From: Kovacikia minuta CCNUW1
GTDB taxonomy: Bacteria > Cyanobacteriota > Cyanobacteriia > Leptolyngbyales > Leptolyngbyaceae
Direction of reading: 5' to 3'
DNA length: 64,000 nucleotides
Assembly: GCF_020091585.1 (NCBI RefSeq)
Contig: NZ_CP083583.1
Coordinates: 1-64,000 of the forward strand
Shown here: positions 54,379 through 63,084 of the stretch, in pieces
Layout: every line of letters starts with the position of its first letter
Numbering within the stretch: position 1 is the stretch's first letter
Translations under genes and position numbers: made by a program
Notes under the pieces: model-generated
What the model was told of the DNA's origin: nothing
The model's input: only the letters and a program-made list of their open reading frames with translations
The model's database searches: none

Positions 54379-55821
54379 TTACTTTTGCAGCAACTCCATT
54401 GTGACGATCGAGGCAACTTTTGTGCCAAACGGAATGGCATTGAGGTCGATCTGGAAGTTAGGGTTATGGTTGGAGAAGGGAACCCTTTTGCCTTCCGCCT
54501 GTGCCTTTGCAAACAGGGCAGGTTCCGCGATACCGACGAAGATAAAGCCGAACTGGATATCTTTGTTGTCACCTTTGAGCAAGTGGATATCTTCTGAACC
54601 TGTGGTGCCCGGAAAATCAGCAATCAGTTTGTTGGCTCCTACTAAATTCACCAATTGGGGATTGATCCGATCGATGACTTTCTGATCATTCACCAATGGA
54701 GGTGATCCGCCTTTTGTTGTCAGGGTAGGCAACTGATCCTCCGGCATGCCATAGGCACGGGCGATCGACACATTAACGGATTTAATTCCTCGTAACATCG
54801 TTTCCCGGACTTCTGGCTTGAACGAACGCAAACTCAGTTTTAACAATGCTTCCTCTGGAATCACGTTATTTGCCTCCCCTGCCTGAATCGAGCCAACGGT
54901 AATCACCGCTGCTTCCTGGGGGTCGATCGCCCGTGCCACGATCGCCTGATATTGGATGATCGCATTCGCCGCCATGAGAATCGGATCTTTTGCCAGATGG
55001 GGGGAAGAACCATGCCCTCCCACGCCTTTGAACACAACATCAATGGGATCACTGCCTGCCATGCGGGTGCCGGGGGCGCTGGCAATGAATCCGGTAGGTC
55101 CGGGGGCACTGTGCATTCCCAACAAATAATCGGGAATCGGCACATTGTGGCGGGTGTAAAGACCATCTTCAACCATTGCCCGTGCTCCCGCGACTCCTTC
55201 CTCCGCAGGTTGCCCGACCAAAATCAGTGTCCCTTTCCAGTCCGACTTCAACGCCACCATTGCCTTTGCCAGACCCAGCATCCACGCCACATGGGAATCG
55301 TGACCACAGGCATGCATCACAAAGGTCTCTGTGCCATCGGGTAGCGTTGCTCGTTTGGTGCTGGCGTAGGGCAGTCCGGTCATTTCCTGGACGGGCAGCC
55401 CATCCATATCTGCCCGATACATGAGCGTAGAACCATCCCCATTCCGCAAAATGCCCACGACTCCAGTTTTACCAATTCCGGTTTTAACTTCGTAGCCCAA
55501 GGCAGTGAGTTCCTTTGCCACGATCGCCGCTGTCCGGGTTTCATTAAATTGTAGTTCAGGGTTTTGGTGAATGTCTTTGAAGATGGTGATGATGCGATCG
55601 CTATCCTGATCAATCTCAGCCAGCAGACGATCCCAATAGGCGGGTTTTGCAGCGGGGGTGCCCGTAAAAAGCTTTTGCGCCTGGGCAGGATGGGAGCCAA
55701 AAAAAGGCAGGGTTCCCCACAGAAGCAGGCTGGTGGCGATCGCGCCCAATGTCAGTGCCACGACCCGCTTCAACCACTGTTTACGAAAGAGATTACGGAA
55801 GAACATCATAGGAGCCGTCAA
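54379..55821 (-). CDS. M20-family amidohydrolase, exported or membrane anchored
   Basis: 480 residues. An N-terminal hydrophobic segment (VVALTLGAIATSLLLWGTLPFF) and a possible cleavage after AQA precede the peptidase domain: MYRADMDGLPVQE, VMHACGHDSHVAW (metal-binding Cys/His of the aminoacylase-carboxypeptidase Ss1 group), LVGQPAEEGVAGA (catalytic Glu pair), and LGMHSAPGPTG. Members remove acyl or amino-acid groups from small amides; the substrate here is unknown. It stands alone with about 550 bp upstream. Confidence 0.88.
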   Translation of the reverse strand: MTAPMMFFRNLFRKQWLKRVVALTLGAIATSLLLWGTLPFFGSHPAQAQKLFTGTPAAKPAYWDRLLAEIDQDSDRIITIFKDIHQNPELQFNETRTAAIVAKELTALGYEVKTGIGKTGVVGILRNGDGSTLMYRADMDGLPVQEMTGLPYASTKRATLPDGTETFVMHACGHDSHVAWMLGLAKAMVALKSDWKGTLILVGQPAEEGVAGARAMVEDGLYTRHNVPIPDYLLGMHSAPGPTGFIASAPGTRMAGSDPIDVVFKGVGGHGSSPHLAKDPILMAANAIIQYQAIVARAIDPQEAAVITVGSIQAGEANNVIPEEALLKLSLRSFKPEVRETMLRGIKSVNVSIARAYGMPEDQLPTLTTKGGSPPLVNDQKVIDRINPQLVNLVGANKLIADFPGTTGSEDIHLLKGDNKDIQFGFIFVGIAEPALFAKAQAEGKRVPFSNHNPNFQIDLNAIPFGTKVASIVTMELLQK

Positions 55822-56378
55822 TTTGTATGCGCTTAAACTTTGCTGATTTTCTAACGCTTGAACCTTAAAAAGTAGATTGATTTCCCTGGGGTTTCAGATA
55901 TTTGAACCCCAAACCCAACCCATTGATTCAGATCAATGCAGGACCATTGCAACATTAAATAGGTGAACAAGCACCCGTCGTTAAACAATTTTAGTGATTA
56001 GTTCATCTTATTTAACCACCCTCAACAATAAATCATTGGGCTATTTTTTGTCTAGTAATCGATAATTAGGAAAACATGATAGTATACGCCTGGTTGTGGT
56101 ATCTGTGTAGTTTGGATAACAATTAAACGCCACTGCATTCAATTAATATTGCGATTTGCTCACAGTGAAATTAAAGCGTTCTAATGATTGAGGATTATTT
56201 AAGGAATTTAATCTTCAAGTGTAAGTTGTTGACAATTAAACGCAATACTTTAACGGATTTGACCTTTAATTGAAGAGGCACTGGTTGAAAAGGCACTGGA
56301 AAAGTTAGGGATTCAGGTGTTGCACAAGTAAGGTAAAAAGGAAACCCATTTAAAAAGGAAACCCATTCATTTAAGGCT
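55822..56378. other. Intergenic region without recognised genes
   Basis: 557 bp, AT-rich, between two divergent genes. It must contain the promoters of the M20 and the barrel gene. Near 56340 there is a short direct repeat (GGAAACCCATT twice). I see no RNA gene. Confidence 0.5.
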
Positions 56379-57633
56379 ATGGTTCATTCAAGTATGGAAT
56401 TGAGAAATAGCAGCAGCAGTCAACCTAATCGAACCATTCAAACGTTGAAGCGTTGTTTAAGAAAAATTGATACCCAATGGTGGCAGCCGTTGTGCTGCAC
56501 CGGAAGTGCAGTTTCAATTGCGATCGCATTGTCTGGTTTACCTGGGTATGCGAAAGAACAACACATACCATTAGAAGAACCCGTACCCGCTTCCCACCAT
56601 TCCACCGCTAAACCCCGCCCCGCAGGAATCGGTTCATCCCCTACAGACCCTCAAACAGGCTGCCAGTTTATTGGCTCAACCTGCTGCTGAACGGGCGATC
56701 GAATCGCGCCATTTTGAATTGGCAGGATCATCCTTACCGCTTAATTCGATCGCCCAGGCGGATGCCCCTCCTTCCCAACCTCCCGAACCCTCTGCACAAC
56801 CTGCACCGGATGATGCGCGCTCCGAAACGCTCCCCGATCGGTGGCAATTTTCAGTGGAACCCTATTTCTTTGTGCCTTTGAATGTTGAGACAAAGGTGAC
56901 GGTTGCTGGGCGCAGTACCTCGTTTGACTTAGGGTTGGGGGACATTTTGGATTTCGATCGTGCCTTTGATGCCGGTCTACGGGTAGAAGCCCAGAAGAAT
57001 CGATGGGGAATTATTTTCGATGGGTTTTATGTCTCTGCCAAGGATAGTGGAAATTTTGGGGTAACGTTTCCCCAGGGCAGTTTGCAACGCTTTGGCATTA
57101 ACAGCACGATCAGGGCAAGTGCGGACGCGAGTGTTTCTGTCCGCCAGGGAACGATCGATCTGGCAGCTTTTTATCGCATCGTTGATACATCCTTAAACGC
57201 TGCGGCGGAATCCCCCGATCGTTATCCCCGATTTGTGGTTGACCCAATTTTAGGACTCCGAACCAACATTTTGCGCCAGGAGATTGAAATTGGTAATGTG
57301 CGTGTTGGCAATTTCCCGCTTCCGGTTAATCAGGACTTCACCTACTCTAAAACCTTTGTTGAACCGTTAATTGGCGCACGGATCGGGTTAGATTTATCCG
57401 AGCGGTGGGCAATCAGCATTCGGGGAGATGTATCCGGATTTAATATCAATGCGGATAGAAACCTGACCTGGAACCTACTGATTGGAACCCAATATCGCCT
57501 GTCTCCCAGCACATCCCTGCAACTGGGTTATCGCTTCAATGACTTTGATTTTGCAGATGGATCGGGCTTAAGGCGGGCAAAGGTTAATGTGCATCAGAAT
57601 GGGATACTGCTGGGGGTTGTGTTTCGCTTCTGA
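56379..57633 (+). pseudogene. Outer-membrane beta-barrel protein, frameshifted
   Basis: The first frame (56379-56690) encodes an export signal (CCTGSAVSIAIALSGLPGYA). The second, open from about 56560 and often read from a TTG at 56671, encodes the barrel (WQFSVEPYFFVPLNVETKVTV ... LQLGYRFNDFDFADGSG, ending GVVFRF). The terminal Phe and alternating hydrophobic strands are typical for barrels. The two frames would join with one +1 shift in 56560-56690. It could be a sequencing error, a recent mutation or two genes; the barrel without a signal would not be exported. Confidence 0.7.
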
Positions 57634-57673
57634 TGATATTTAAGGGTTTCACCTTTATGGCGATGGCGATCAA

Positions 57674-58276
57674 TCATTCATTGAGATGACCAGCATCCAG
57701 GAGCTGGTGCAGGTCTGCCCGTACTCGTAATAGATTCTTACCGCGTAGGGGAGCTGCAATCACAGCTTCATAGGGATTTCTACCCATTTGTCGAACGGCT
57801 TGGATGGCTGCACGTTGAGACACCCCTCGTCCAAACACGAGCCATGCGGCAAGTACGTGCCCCGTTCGTCCGATACCTCCCGAACAATGAACCACCGTTT
57901 TTTGCTGCCGATGATCGGACACCAGGAGAAACGGCAAAATGGTGTGTTGAAGGGTTGTTCGATCGCAAATCTCAAAATCAGCGATCGGTGCCGAACAAAC
58001 ATTGTCAGTTCCAAAAGCTTGGTTGTAGCTGCCGAGCAAATCTGGATAGCGAATCAACTGGTCTTTTTCCAATAAGCAGCAGACCCGTTGCATTCCCTGA
58101 CTTTTCATAAACGAAATCCAGTGCTGGATCTGCACCTCGGAATAGCCAGGTCTACAAGCTCCAAAAACAATGGATTCGGTCCGGCAAGCCGCAGCAAATC
58201 TATACACCGCGCTACTTCGTACTAGATTGGCTAACAGTTCGCTCCAAAGAAGTTGCCATGTTGAGATGTTCTTCAA
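57674..58276 (-). CDS. Dual-specificity / tyrosine phosphatase-like protein
   Basis: 200 residues from a TTG start. The signature HCSGGIGRTGHV (about residues 129-140) supplies the Cys nucleophile and Arg. The Asp-containing loop is probably IADFEICDRT. The region before (RPGYSEVQIQHWISFMKSQGMQRVCCLL) fits cyanobacterial cyclin-phosphatase-like proteins. It removes phosphate from Tyr/Ser or small substrates. The start overlaps the DUF4142 stop by 65 bases, so a later start is possible. Confidence 0.82.
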   Translation of the reverse strand: MKNISTWQLLWSELLANLVRSSAVYRFAAACRTESIVFGACRPGYSEVQIQHWISFMKSQGMQRVCCLLEKDQLIRYPDLLGSYNQAFGTDNVCSAPIADFEICDRTTLQHTILPFLLVSDHRQQKTVVHCSGGIGRTGHVLAAWLVFGRGVSQRAAIQAVRQMGRNPYEAVIAAPLRGKNLLRVRADLHQLLDAGHLNE

Positions 58277-58820
58277 GCGCAGGCAGCGTTTTAGATGCCC
58301 ATGCCTTTAGCGCTGCATTTTCTCCCTCCTGAGCCTCCTGTTGAAATAGTGCAATCGCTTTCTGATGGTCTTTCACCATCTGATGCATGTATTGTCGATC
58401 GAACGCTGCACCAGACAACTGCGATAATTGTCTCTGGGCTGCTTTATGTTCAGCCCCCATATCTGTCGGTAATGTCAGTTTCTTTTGGTTAGCCAGTTGT
58501 TTAAGCTGGTTGGTCGTTTTGGTGTGATCTTGAGCCATCATTTGTCCATACTTCTTGACCTCTGCATTTGTCGCCTTTTGTGACGCCAGTCTTCCCAGGG
58601 TAATTTCTGCCCTATCACTCTGAGCGACTTTTGTTGCAAATTGTTGGTCTGACAAGCGTTCAGCAGAAGGTTCTGCCGTTGGCGATGCCTGGGTTAATTG
58701 AGCCGGAGATTGGGTCGGTTGATTCGTTGATTGATCCGCTTGAGGTGGCGCATTACAACTGGAAAGAATGGGTACAGCGATCGCAGAAAAAACGATGATT
58801 GGAAGGTTAACCTTAAACAT
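58212..58820 (-). CDS. DUF4142 lipoprotein
   Basis: 202 residues from ATG 58820, chosen because AGGAGA lies eight bases before it. The signal ends in a lipobox (VPILSSCNAPPQ), so the protein is lipidated. A Pro/Gln linker then leads to the DUF4142 four-helix domain (FATKVAQSDRAEITLGRLASQKATNAEVKKYGQMMAQDH, ferritin-like appearance) with several His residues (GAEHKAAQRQL, YMHQMVKDHQKAI). Role unknown; stress or metal-linked functions have been suggested for the family. Confidence 0.85.
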   Translation of the reverse strand: MFKVNLPIIVFSAIAVPILSSCNAPPQADQSTNQPTQSPAQLTQASPTAEPSAERLSDQQFATKVAQSDRAEITLGRLASQKATNAEVKKYGQMMAQDHTKTTNQLKQLANQKKLTLPTDMGAEHKAAQRQLSQLSGAAFDRQYMHQMVKDHQKAIALFQQEAQEGENAALKAWASKTLPALEEHLNMATSLERTVSQSSTK

Positions 58821-58902
58821 TTTGAGTTCTCCTGATGCCTGCTTTACTAAACGTTGCTTAGGATCGCGAATTAAATAACCTGCGTAGATACTGTGTTGGC
58901 AG

Positions 58903-59931
58903 CTAAGATGCAAGGGCTGAAGTCAAAGATTTCTCAGCTTTTGATTGAGCCTGGTTCGGAGGCATCAATTTAGAGGCATCGAAGGGTTGACCCGACTTGA
59001 GTACCCCATAGATGACGCGAATCAATTTATGCATCACGGCTCCGACCACTTGCATCTTGGTTTTACCGGCTTGCAGCAGGCGTTGCCGAAAGGCTTGGAT
59101 TTGAGGGCAATGGCGAATCGAGGTGAGGGCAGGGAAATAGAGCGCTTTACGTAAACGAGGATTGCCAATTTTACACAGGCGCGTTTTGCCGTTGACAGAG
59201 CTACCGGAGGTAAACTCCTGGGGAGTCAGCCCAGCAAAGGCAGCTAACTGTCGTGCTGAACCAAAGACCGCCAGCGTGCCAATTTCAGCCAGGACAATTG
59301 CGGCTGTTTTGTCACCAATGCCTGCGATCGAAGTCAGCAACTGGTGCTGTTTGGCTAAACTTTCATGGGCTTTGATATGCTCGTGCAATCGCTTTTTTAC
59401 CGATTCGACTTGCCCTTTGAGAAACTGAATGTGAGCTTCAATATCAGCTCTAAATTCCTCGTCACAGATGTCCAAGCGATTTTGCTCTTGAGTGACCATG
59501 TGCTCAAGGGCTTCTAAGCGGCGAGAAAAGCCTTGCAGTTTGGCGACTTCAGCCGCACAGGGGTGCCATAAGCTCGGTTTGAGGTCACGGCAAAAGCGAG
59601 CGATCAACCCGGCATCGGCTCGGTCATTTTTGGTGCGGCTCAGTTGGCTTTTGGCATACCCTTTGACCCGTGCTGGATTGACGATACTAACCTGATGCCC
59701 CTGGCGGAATAAATGGATTGCTAGGGCGTGTCCATACACGTTGGTGGCTTCAAGACAGGCATGTACCTGCTCAACTCCTTGCCCACGCAGCCATTGGCTT
59801 AACTGCTCAAAGCCCTCTGAGGTATTGTCAAACTTCCCGACTTTCGAGCGTTTGTCGCTCTTGAGTAATGCGACATCGAAACTGGCTTTGCTGATGTCAA
59901 TGCCTAAAGCCACTAAGTTGGATGCACTCAT
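58903..59931 (-). CDS. IS110-family transposase
   Basis: 342 residues from ATG 59931 (MSASNLVALGIDISKASFDVAL). The N-terminal DEDD domain shows the first Asp in GIDISKA, the Glu in CLEATNVYG and the Asp pair in SRTKNDRADAGLIARF. The C-terminal transposase_20 part has LLTSIAGIGDKTAAIVLAEIG and AGLTPQEFTSGSSVNGKTRLCKIGNPRLRKALY with the reactive Ser region. IS110 elements are moved by this recombinase guided by a bridge RNA from the non-coding end. Confidence 0.9.
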   Translation of the reverse strand: MSASNLVALGIDISKASFDVALLKSDKRSKVGKFDNTSEGFEQLSQWLRGQGVEQVHACLEATNVYGHALAIHLFRQGHQVSIVNPARVKGYAKSQLSRTKNDRADAGLIARFCRDLKPSLWHPCAAEVAKLQGFSRRLEALEHMVTQEQNRLDICDEEFRADIEAHIQFLKGQVESVKKRLHEHIKAHESLAKQHQLLTSIAGIGDKTAAIVLAEIGTLAVFGSARQLAAFAGLTPQEFTSGSSVNGKTRLCKIGNPRLRKALYFPALTSIRHCPQIQAFRQRLLQAGKTKMQVVGAVMHKLIRVIYGVLKSGQPFDASKLMPPNQAQSKAEKSLTSALAS

Positions 59932-60178
59932 ATACGACTCCAAGGAGGGGGGAATGGTCGCCAGAACAAGCGCTATCCTTGCAAAATCCAGGGTGTCAAC
60001 CGAATTCGGTGAGCCTGGTATACTGTCCAGTCTGCTTGCGGCGATCGTTGGCAAAGGGGGAGAAGGCTCTACAGAATCTACGGGGCAAGCTTGGAGGGCT
60101 TGAGGTTGGGTTCAGAGTCACTTCTCATTTAACCTACCCTTCCTAAAATAAGGCTTGGTGGGGTACCCCTTACATACA
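59932..60178 (-). other. Non-coding end of the IS110 element, candidate bridge RNA region
   Basis: About 180-245 bp upstream of the transposase, without a gene, and containing short complementary stretches (for example GCCTGGTATACTGTCC). In the IS110 group the bridge RNA comes from this side. I cannot set exact element ends or fold the RNA by eye. Confidence 0.45.
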
Positions 60179-60246
60179 AGGTTGGGTTGAAGTATGAAAC
60201 CCAACACCCCCTCAGATGTTGGGTTTCGCAGACTCAACCCAACCTA
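60179..60246. repeat. MITE-like inverted repeat (GTTGGGTT)
   Basis: AGGTTGGGTTGA at the left, TCAACCCAACCT at the right, with an inner inverted pair GAAACCCAACA / TGTTGGGTTTC. A compact repeat of a kind common in cyanobacteria. No gene between 60247 and 60388. Confidence 0.75.
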
Positions 60247-60388
60247 CAAAAGTCGATGTTATTTAATTCTTGTTCCTTAAAAAAATTACTGCGTTGACCC
60301 AGATTAGAAGTGTAGCCAATGGATTACCAAAATGCTAAGCAGGCACAAAGTAAGAATCGTCTTCCCTTAGAGGGGTTTCATTTCTGAG

Positions 60389-61735
60389 TCATCGGGATCT
60401 GAGTTGTGGTAGCAGCGGAAGTTGGAGCGTAAAAATGCTGCCGTTACCTGAAACGCTTTGAACAAAGATATAACCCTGATGCGTTTGCGCGATCGCCTGC
60501 GCGATTGCCAATCCCAATCCTGAACCACCTTGGGCGCGGGAACGATCGCTGTTGACTCGGTAGAACCGATCAAAGATTCGAGTCTGCTCTGCTTCAGGAA
60601 TCCCAATTCCTGTGTCCTGCACTTGCAGCAATGCGTGTTTTTCATCTTTATTGAGGCGAATGGTAATTTTGCCTCCTTTACAAGTGTATTGAATCGCGTT
60701 GGTAACAAGATTGGCAACGAGGCGATAAAGCTGATCTTCATCGCCGAAGACAGTGACAGGTTGATGGCTAAGAACCTCTGTCATTAAACTCAGCCCAGCG
60801 GCGATCGCGAGTGCTTCAAACTCATCTACGACATCAGTAATGAGAGTATTCAGCTTGACGGGCTGTACTTTGAGGGACAATACTTGCAGATCCATGCGAG
60901 ACAGCAGCAATAGATCCTGAACCAGTTGAATTAAGCGATTGTTTTGCCGCTCGATCGTGAACAATGTACTTTTCGCTTCAGCCACCGTTAAAGGTTCGAT
61001 TTCTAAAGTCGATTCAACGGTCGCTTTGGTTGCCGCTAAAGGGGTGCGTAGCTCGTGGGCAGCATCCGCTGTAAATTGTTGAATTTGTTGGTAGGACTGA
61101 TACACGGGCTGCATCGCCAATCCTGCTAACCACCAGCTCGCGCCCGTAATGAGTAACATCACGAGTGGCAGCCCAATCAGCAGTAGCCAACCCGTAGTTG
61201 CGAGATGATTGTCAAATTCTTTGAGCGATCGCCCGACTTGCAAGTAGCCCCAGGGCTGGCTGTTTGCTGTTTTTAGTAATAGAGAAATGTGATGATATCG
61301 CTGCCCGTGCGGGTCTTTGAGCGTCTGCCAAAGATTATCTCCGCCGATAAATGGAAGCTGTTCGGGTTGATACCCCACGGTCGCAACTAACTGTCCAGAC
61401 TGCGTGAGAAAACGCGCATAATAGCCTTCCTGTTGCACAGTTCCCAGGACATGACGCTGCTTTGTCTCAGCGCAGGTCGTCCCTGTCAAACACAACCCTG
61501 GCACAAGTTGCTGGATGCTAGGCTCTATTTTCCCAGGCTGCTTCAGATTCGGTTCTAATCCATCGTGTAAGGTGCCAGCAACCGATTCTAATTCCTGATG
61601 GAGGGCGTGCCAATGGGCTTGCGCCATCATACCGTAGAAGGCAATTCCACCCAGGCTCAAAATTGTTGCCATAACTCCCACATAGCAGCCTGTCAGGCGG
61701 AGGCGAGTCAGATGAAACAGCTTACTTTTGTACAT
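60389..61735 (-). CDS. Sensor histidine kinase, RppB/NrsS-like
   Basis: 448 residues from ATG 61735 (MYKSKLFHLTRLRL); the ORF is open further upstream but overlaps the regulator. Membrane helices at about 15-37 and 155-178 enclose a periplasmic sensor with two Cys (GLCLTGTTCAETK). The HisKA motif is DAAHELRTPLAATKA (phospho-His). The ATPase lid motifs are LVTNAIQYTC, VQDTGIGIPEAE and GSGLGLAIAQ. Together with the regulator gene and the efflux genes this resembles the NrsRS nickel or related heavy-metal sensing pair. Confidence 0.85.
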   Translation of the reverse strand: MYKSKLFHLTRLRLTGCYVGVMATILSLGGIAFYGMMAQAHWHALHQELESVAGTLHDGLEPNLKQPGKIEPSIQQLVPGLCLTGTTCAETKQRHVLGTVQQEGYYARFLTQSGQLVATVGYQPEQLPFIGGDNLWQTLKDPHGQRYHHISLLLKTANSQPWGYLQVGRSLKEFDNHLATTGWLLLIGLPLVMLLITGASWWLAGLAMQPVYQSYQQIQQFTADAAHELRTPLAATKATVESTLEIEPLTVAEAKSTLFTIERQNNRLIQLVQDLLLLSRMDLQVLSLKVQPVKLNTLITDVVDEFEALAIAAGLSLMTEVLSHQPVTVFGDEDQLYRLVANLVTNAIQYTCKGGKITIRLNKDEKHALLQVQDTGIGIPEAEQTRIFDRFYRVNSDRSRAQGGSGLGLAIAQAIAQTHQGYIFVQSVSGNGSIFTLQLPLLPQLRSR

Positions 61736-62426
61736 GGGCTGCATTGAGGCGGTACCCCAACCCGTAGACGGTTTCCAACAACTCATGGCAACCGTAGTCA
61801 GACAGCTTTCGCCGCAACAAGCGAATTTGGGCAGGTACCACATTACTGGTCGGATCTGCCTCCATTTCCCACACCTGATTCATGAGTTGCTCACGGGTTA
61901 AAAGCTGATTGGGATGCTTCATAAAATACTCCAGAAGCTGAAATTCTTTGGCAGTGAGCGGAATGATTTGACGGGTTCCCTGGGGCAATGGAACAGAAAC
62001 CGTCGCCGTTCCATAATCCAACATTAACTGACCCAGCTGAAGCTGTTGGGAATGGAGCAAGGGCGATCGTCGCTGTAACGCCCGCAGCCGTGCCCGCAGT
62101 TCTGCCATACCAAAGGGCTTCACCAGATAATCATCGGCTCCCGCATCCAGTCCAATCACCTTATCCTCCATGCGGTCTTTTGCCGTCAACATCAAAACTG
62201 GGAGGGTGTAGTGGTTTGCTCTCAGGCGCTGGCACAGCTCAATACCAGATAATCCCGGTAAAAGCCAGTCGAAAATCGCCAGGGTGTAGTGTACGGGCGA
62301 ATCCTCCAGGTAGTTCCAGGCGGTGTTGCCATCCTGCACCCAATCCACAATGTATTTATCCCGTTGAAGCGCTTTTTGGATAGCGGCTCCTAAATCCGGT
62401 TCATCTTCAACCAGCAAAATTCGCAT
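61722..62426 (-). CDS. OmpR-family response regulator, RppA/NrsR-like
   Basis: 234 residues. Receiver domain with the acidic pocket at LVEDEPD, phospho-acceptor Asp in AIFDWLLPG (about residue 54), and Lys in MLTAKDRM. The C-terminal winged helix (PLTAKEFQLLEYFMKHPNQLLTREQLMNQVW) binds DNA. It probably controls the efflux genes next to it. The stop overlaps the kinase start by 14 bases, so both are made together. Six bases separate it from the lipoprotein gene. Confidence 0.88.
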   Translation of the reverse strand: MRILLVEDEPDLGAAIQKALQRDKYIVDWVQDGNTAWNYLEDSPVHYTLAIFDWLLPGLSGIELCQRLRANHYTLPVLMLTAKDRMEDKVIGLDAGADDYLVKPFGMAELRARLRALQRRSPLLHSQQLQLGQLMLDYGTATVSVPLPQGTRQIIPLTAKEFQLLEYFMKHPNQLLTREQLMNQVWEMEADPTSNVVPAQIRLLRRKLSDYGCHELLETVYGLGYRLNAAHVQK

Positions 62427-62431
62427 AACAA

Positions 62432-62941
62432 TTAGTGCTTGAATCGGTATCGGGCATTCACCTTTTCTCCCCGAATTTCTGACAGGATAGCAACTTTGTA
62501 CTCTCCAGCAACCGTTGTCGGCAGCACAGTATAGTAGTGCTTACCGGCAGCGTCATACTTCATTTCAAGGGATGTCTGAGAACCGTCGGGCCGTTGGACT
62601 TGGGCAGTCACTTTCGCATTGGGGATAGCCGCGTGATTGTCACCTTGCTGTAAATAAAAATCCAGATGAGTACCTTCTGCTTGCTTGAGTGTAACCAGCT
62701 CTAGATGATATTTTCCTGTTTCAACGACCTGTCCACCTTGCCCGCCATGACCGTGTTTTTCTCCCGTTTCTGCATTTGTTGCAGAATTCGCCGCAGGAGA
62801 AACACTTGCCGTTGGGCTGGGTTCAGCCACTTGGGATGGGGTGGGGCTGTTAGCGGGATTGGTTGGCTGATTGCTACCACACGCTTCTAGCGTTAAAAGT
62901 CCAAGGATAGAAATGGCAAGGATGCCCACTTTCAATTGCAT
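62432..62941 (-). CDS. Lipoprotein linked to metal efflux
   Basis: 169 residues. Lipobox LLTLEACGSNQ, then a Pro/Ser/Ala-rich linker and a His/Gly stretch (GEKHGHGGQGGQ) that could bind metal. It is followed by a beta-rich domain (KYHLELVTLKQAEGTHLDFYL, AKVTAQVQRPDG, GEYKVAILSEIRGEKVNARYRFKH). Similar domains occur at the N-terminus of cyanobacterial RND adaptor proteins. It stands between the pump and the two-component genes in one direction and likely works in the periplasm as a metal-binding accessory. Confidence 0.7.
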   Translation of the reverse strand: MQLKVGILAISILGLLTLEACGSNQPTNPANSPTPSQVAEPSPTASVSPAANSATNAETGEKHGHGGQGGQVVETGKYHLELVTLKQAEGTHLDFYLQQGDNHAAIPNAKVTAQVQRPDGSQTSLEMKYDAAGKHYYTVLPTTVAGEYKVAILSEIRGEKVNARYRFKH

Positions 62942-62983
62942 GATTGATCCTCCAAATGGATGAATGGAATCGTATAGCTGAAA

Positions 62984-63084
62984 TCTTGTACCATTCTCAA
63001 AAACCCTGAGAAACCGGGTTTCTGAACGGAAAATCAGGGGTTTCAGGTTGAATCAATAGTGAGAAACCCGGTTTCTGATACAAG
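62984..63084. repeat. Palindromic MITE-like repeat (copy 2)
   Basis: CTTGTACCATTCTCAAAAAC ... GAGAAACCGGGTTTCT ... GAAACCCGGTTTCTGATACAAG. Same plan as 21789-21896. It overlaps the last codons of the RND gene, whose tail (VSETGFLTIDST) is read from it. Confidence 0.72.
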
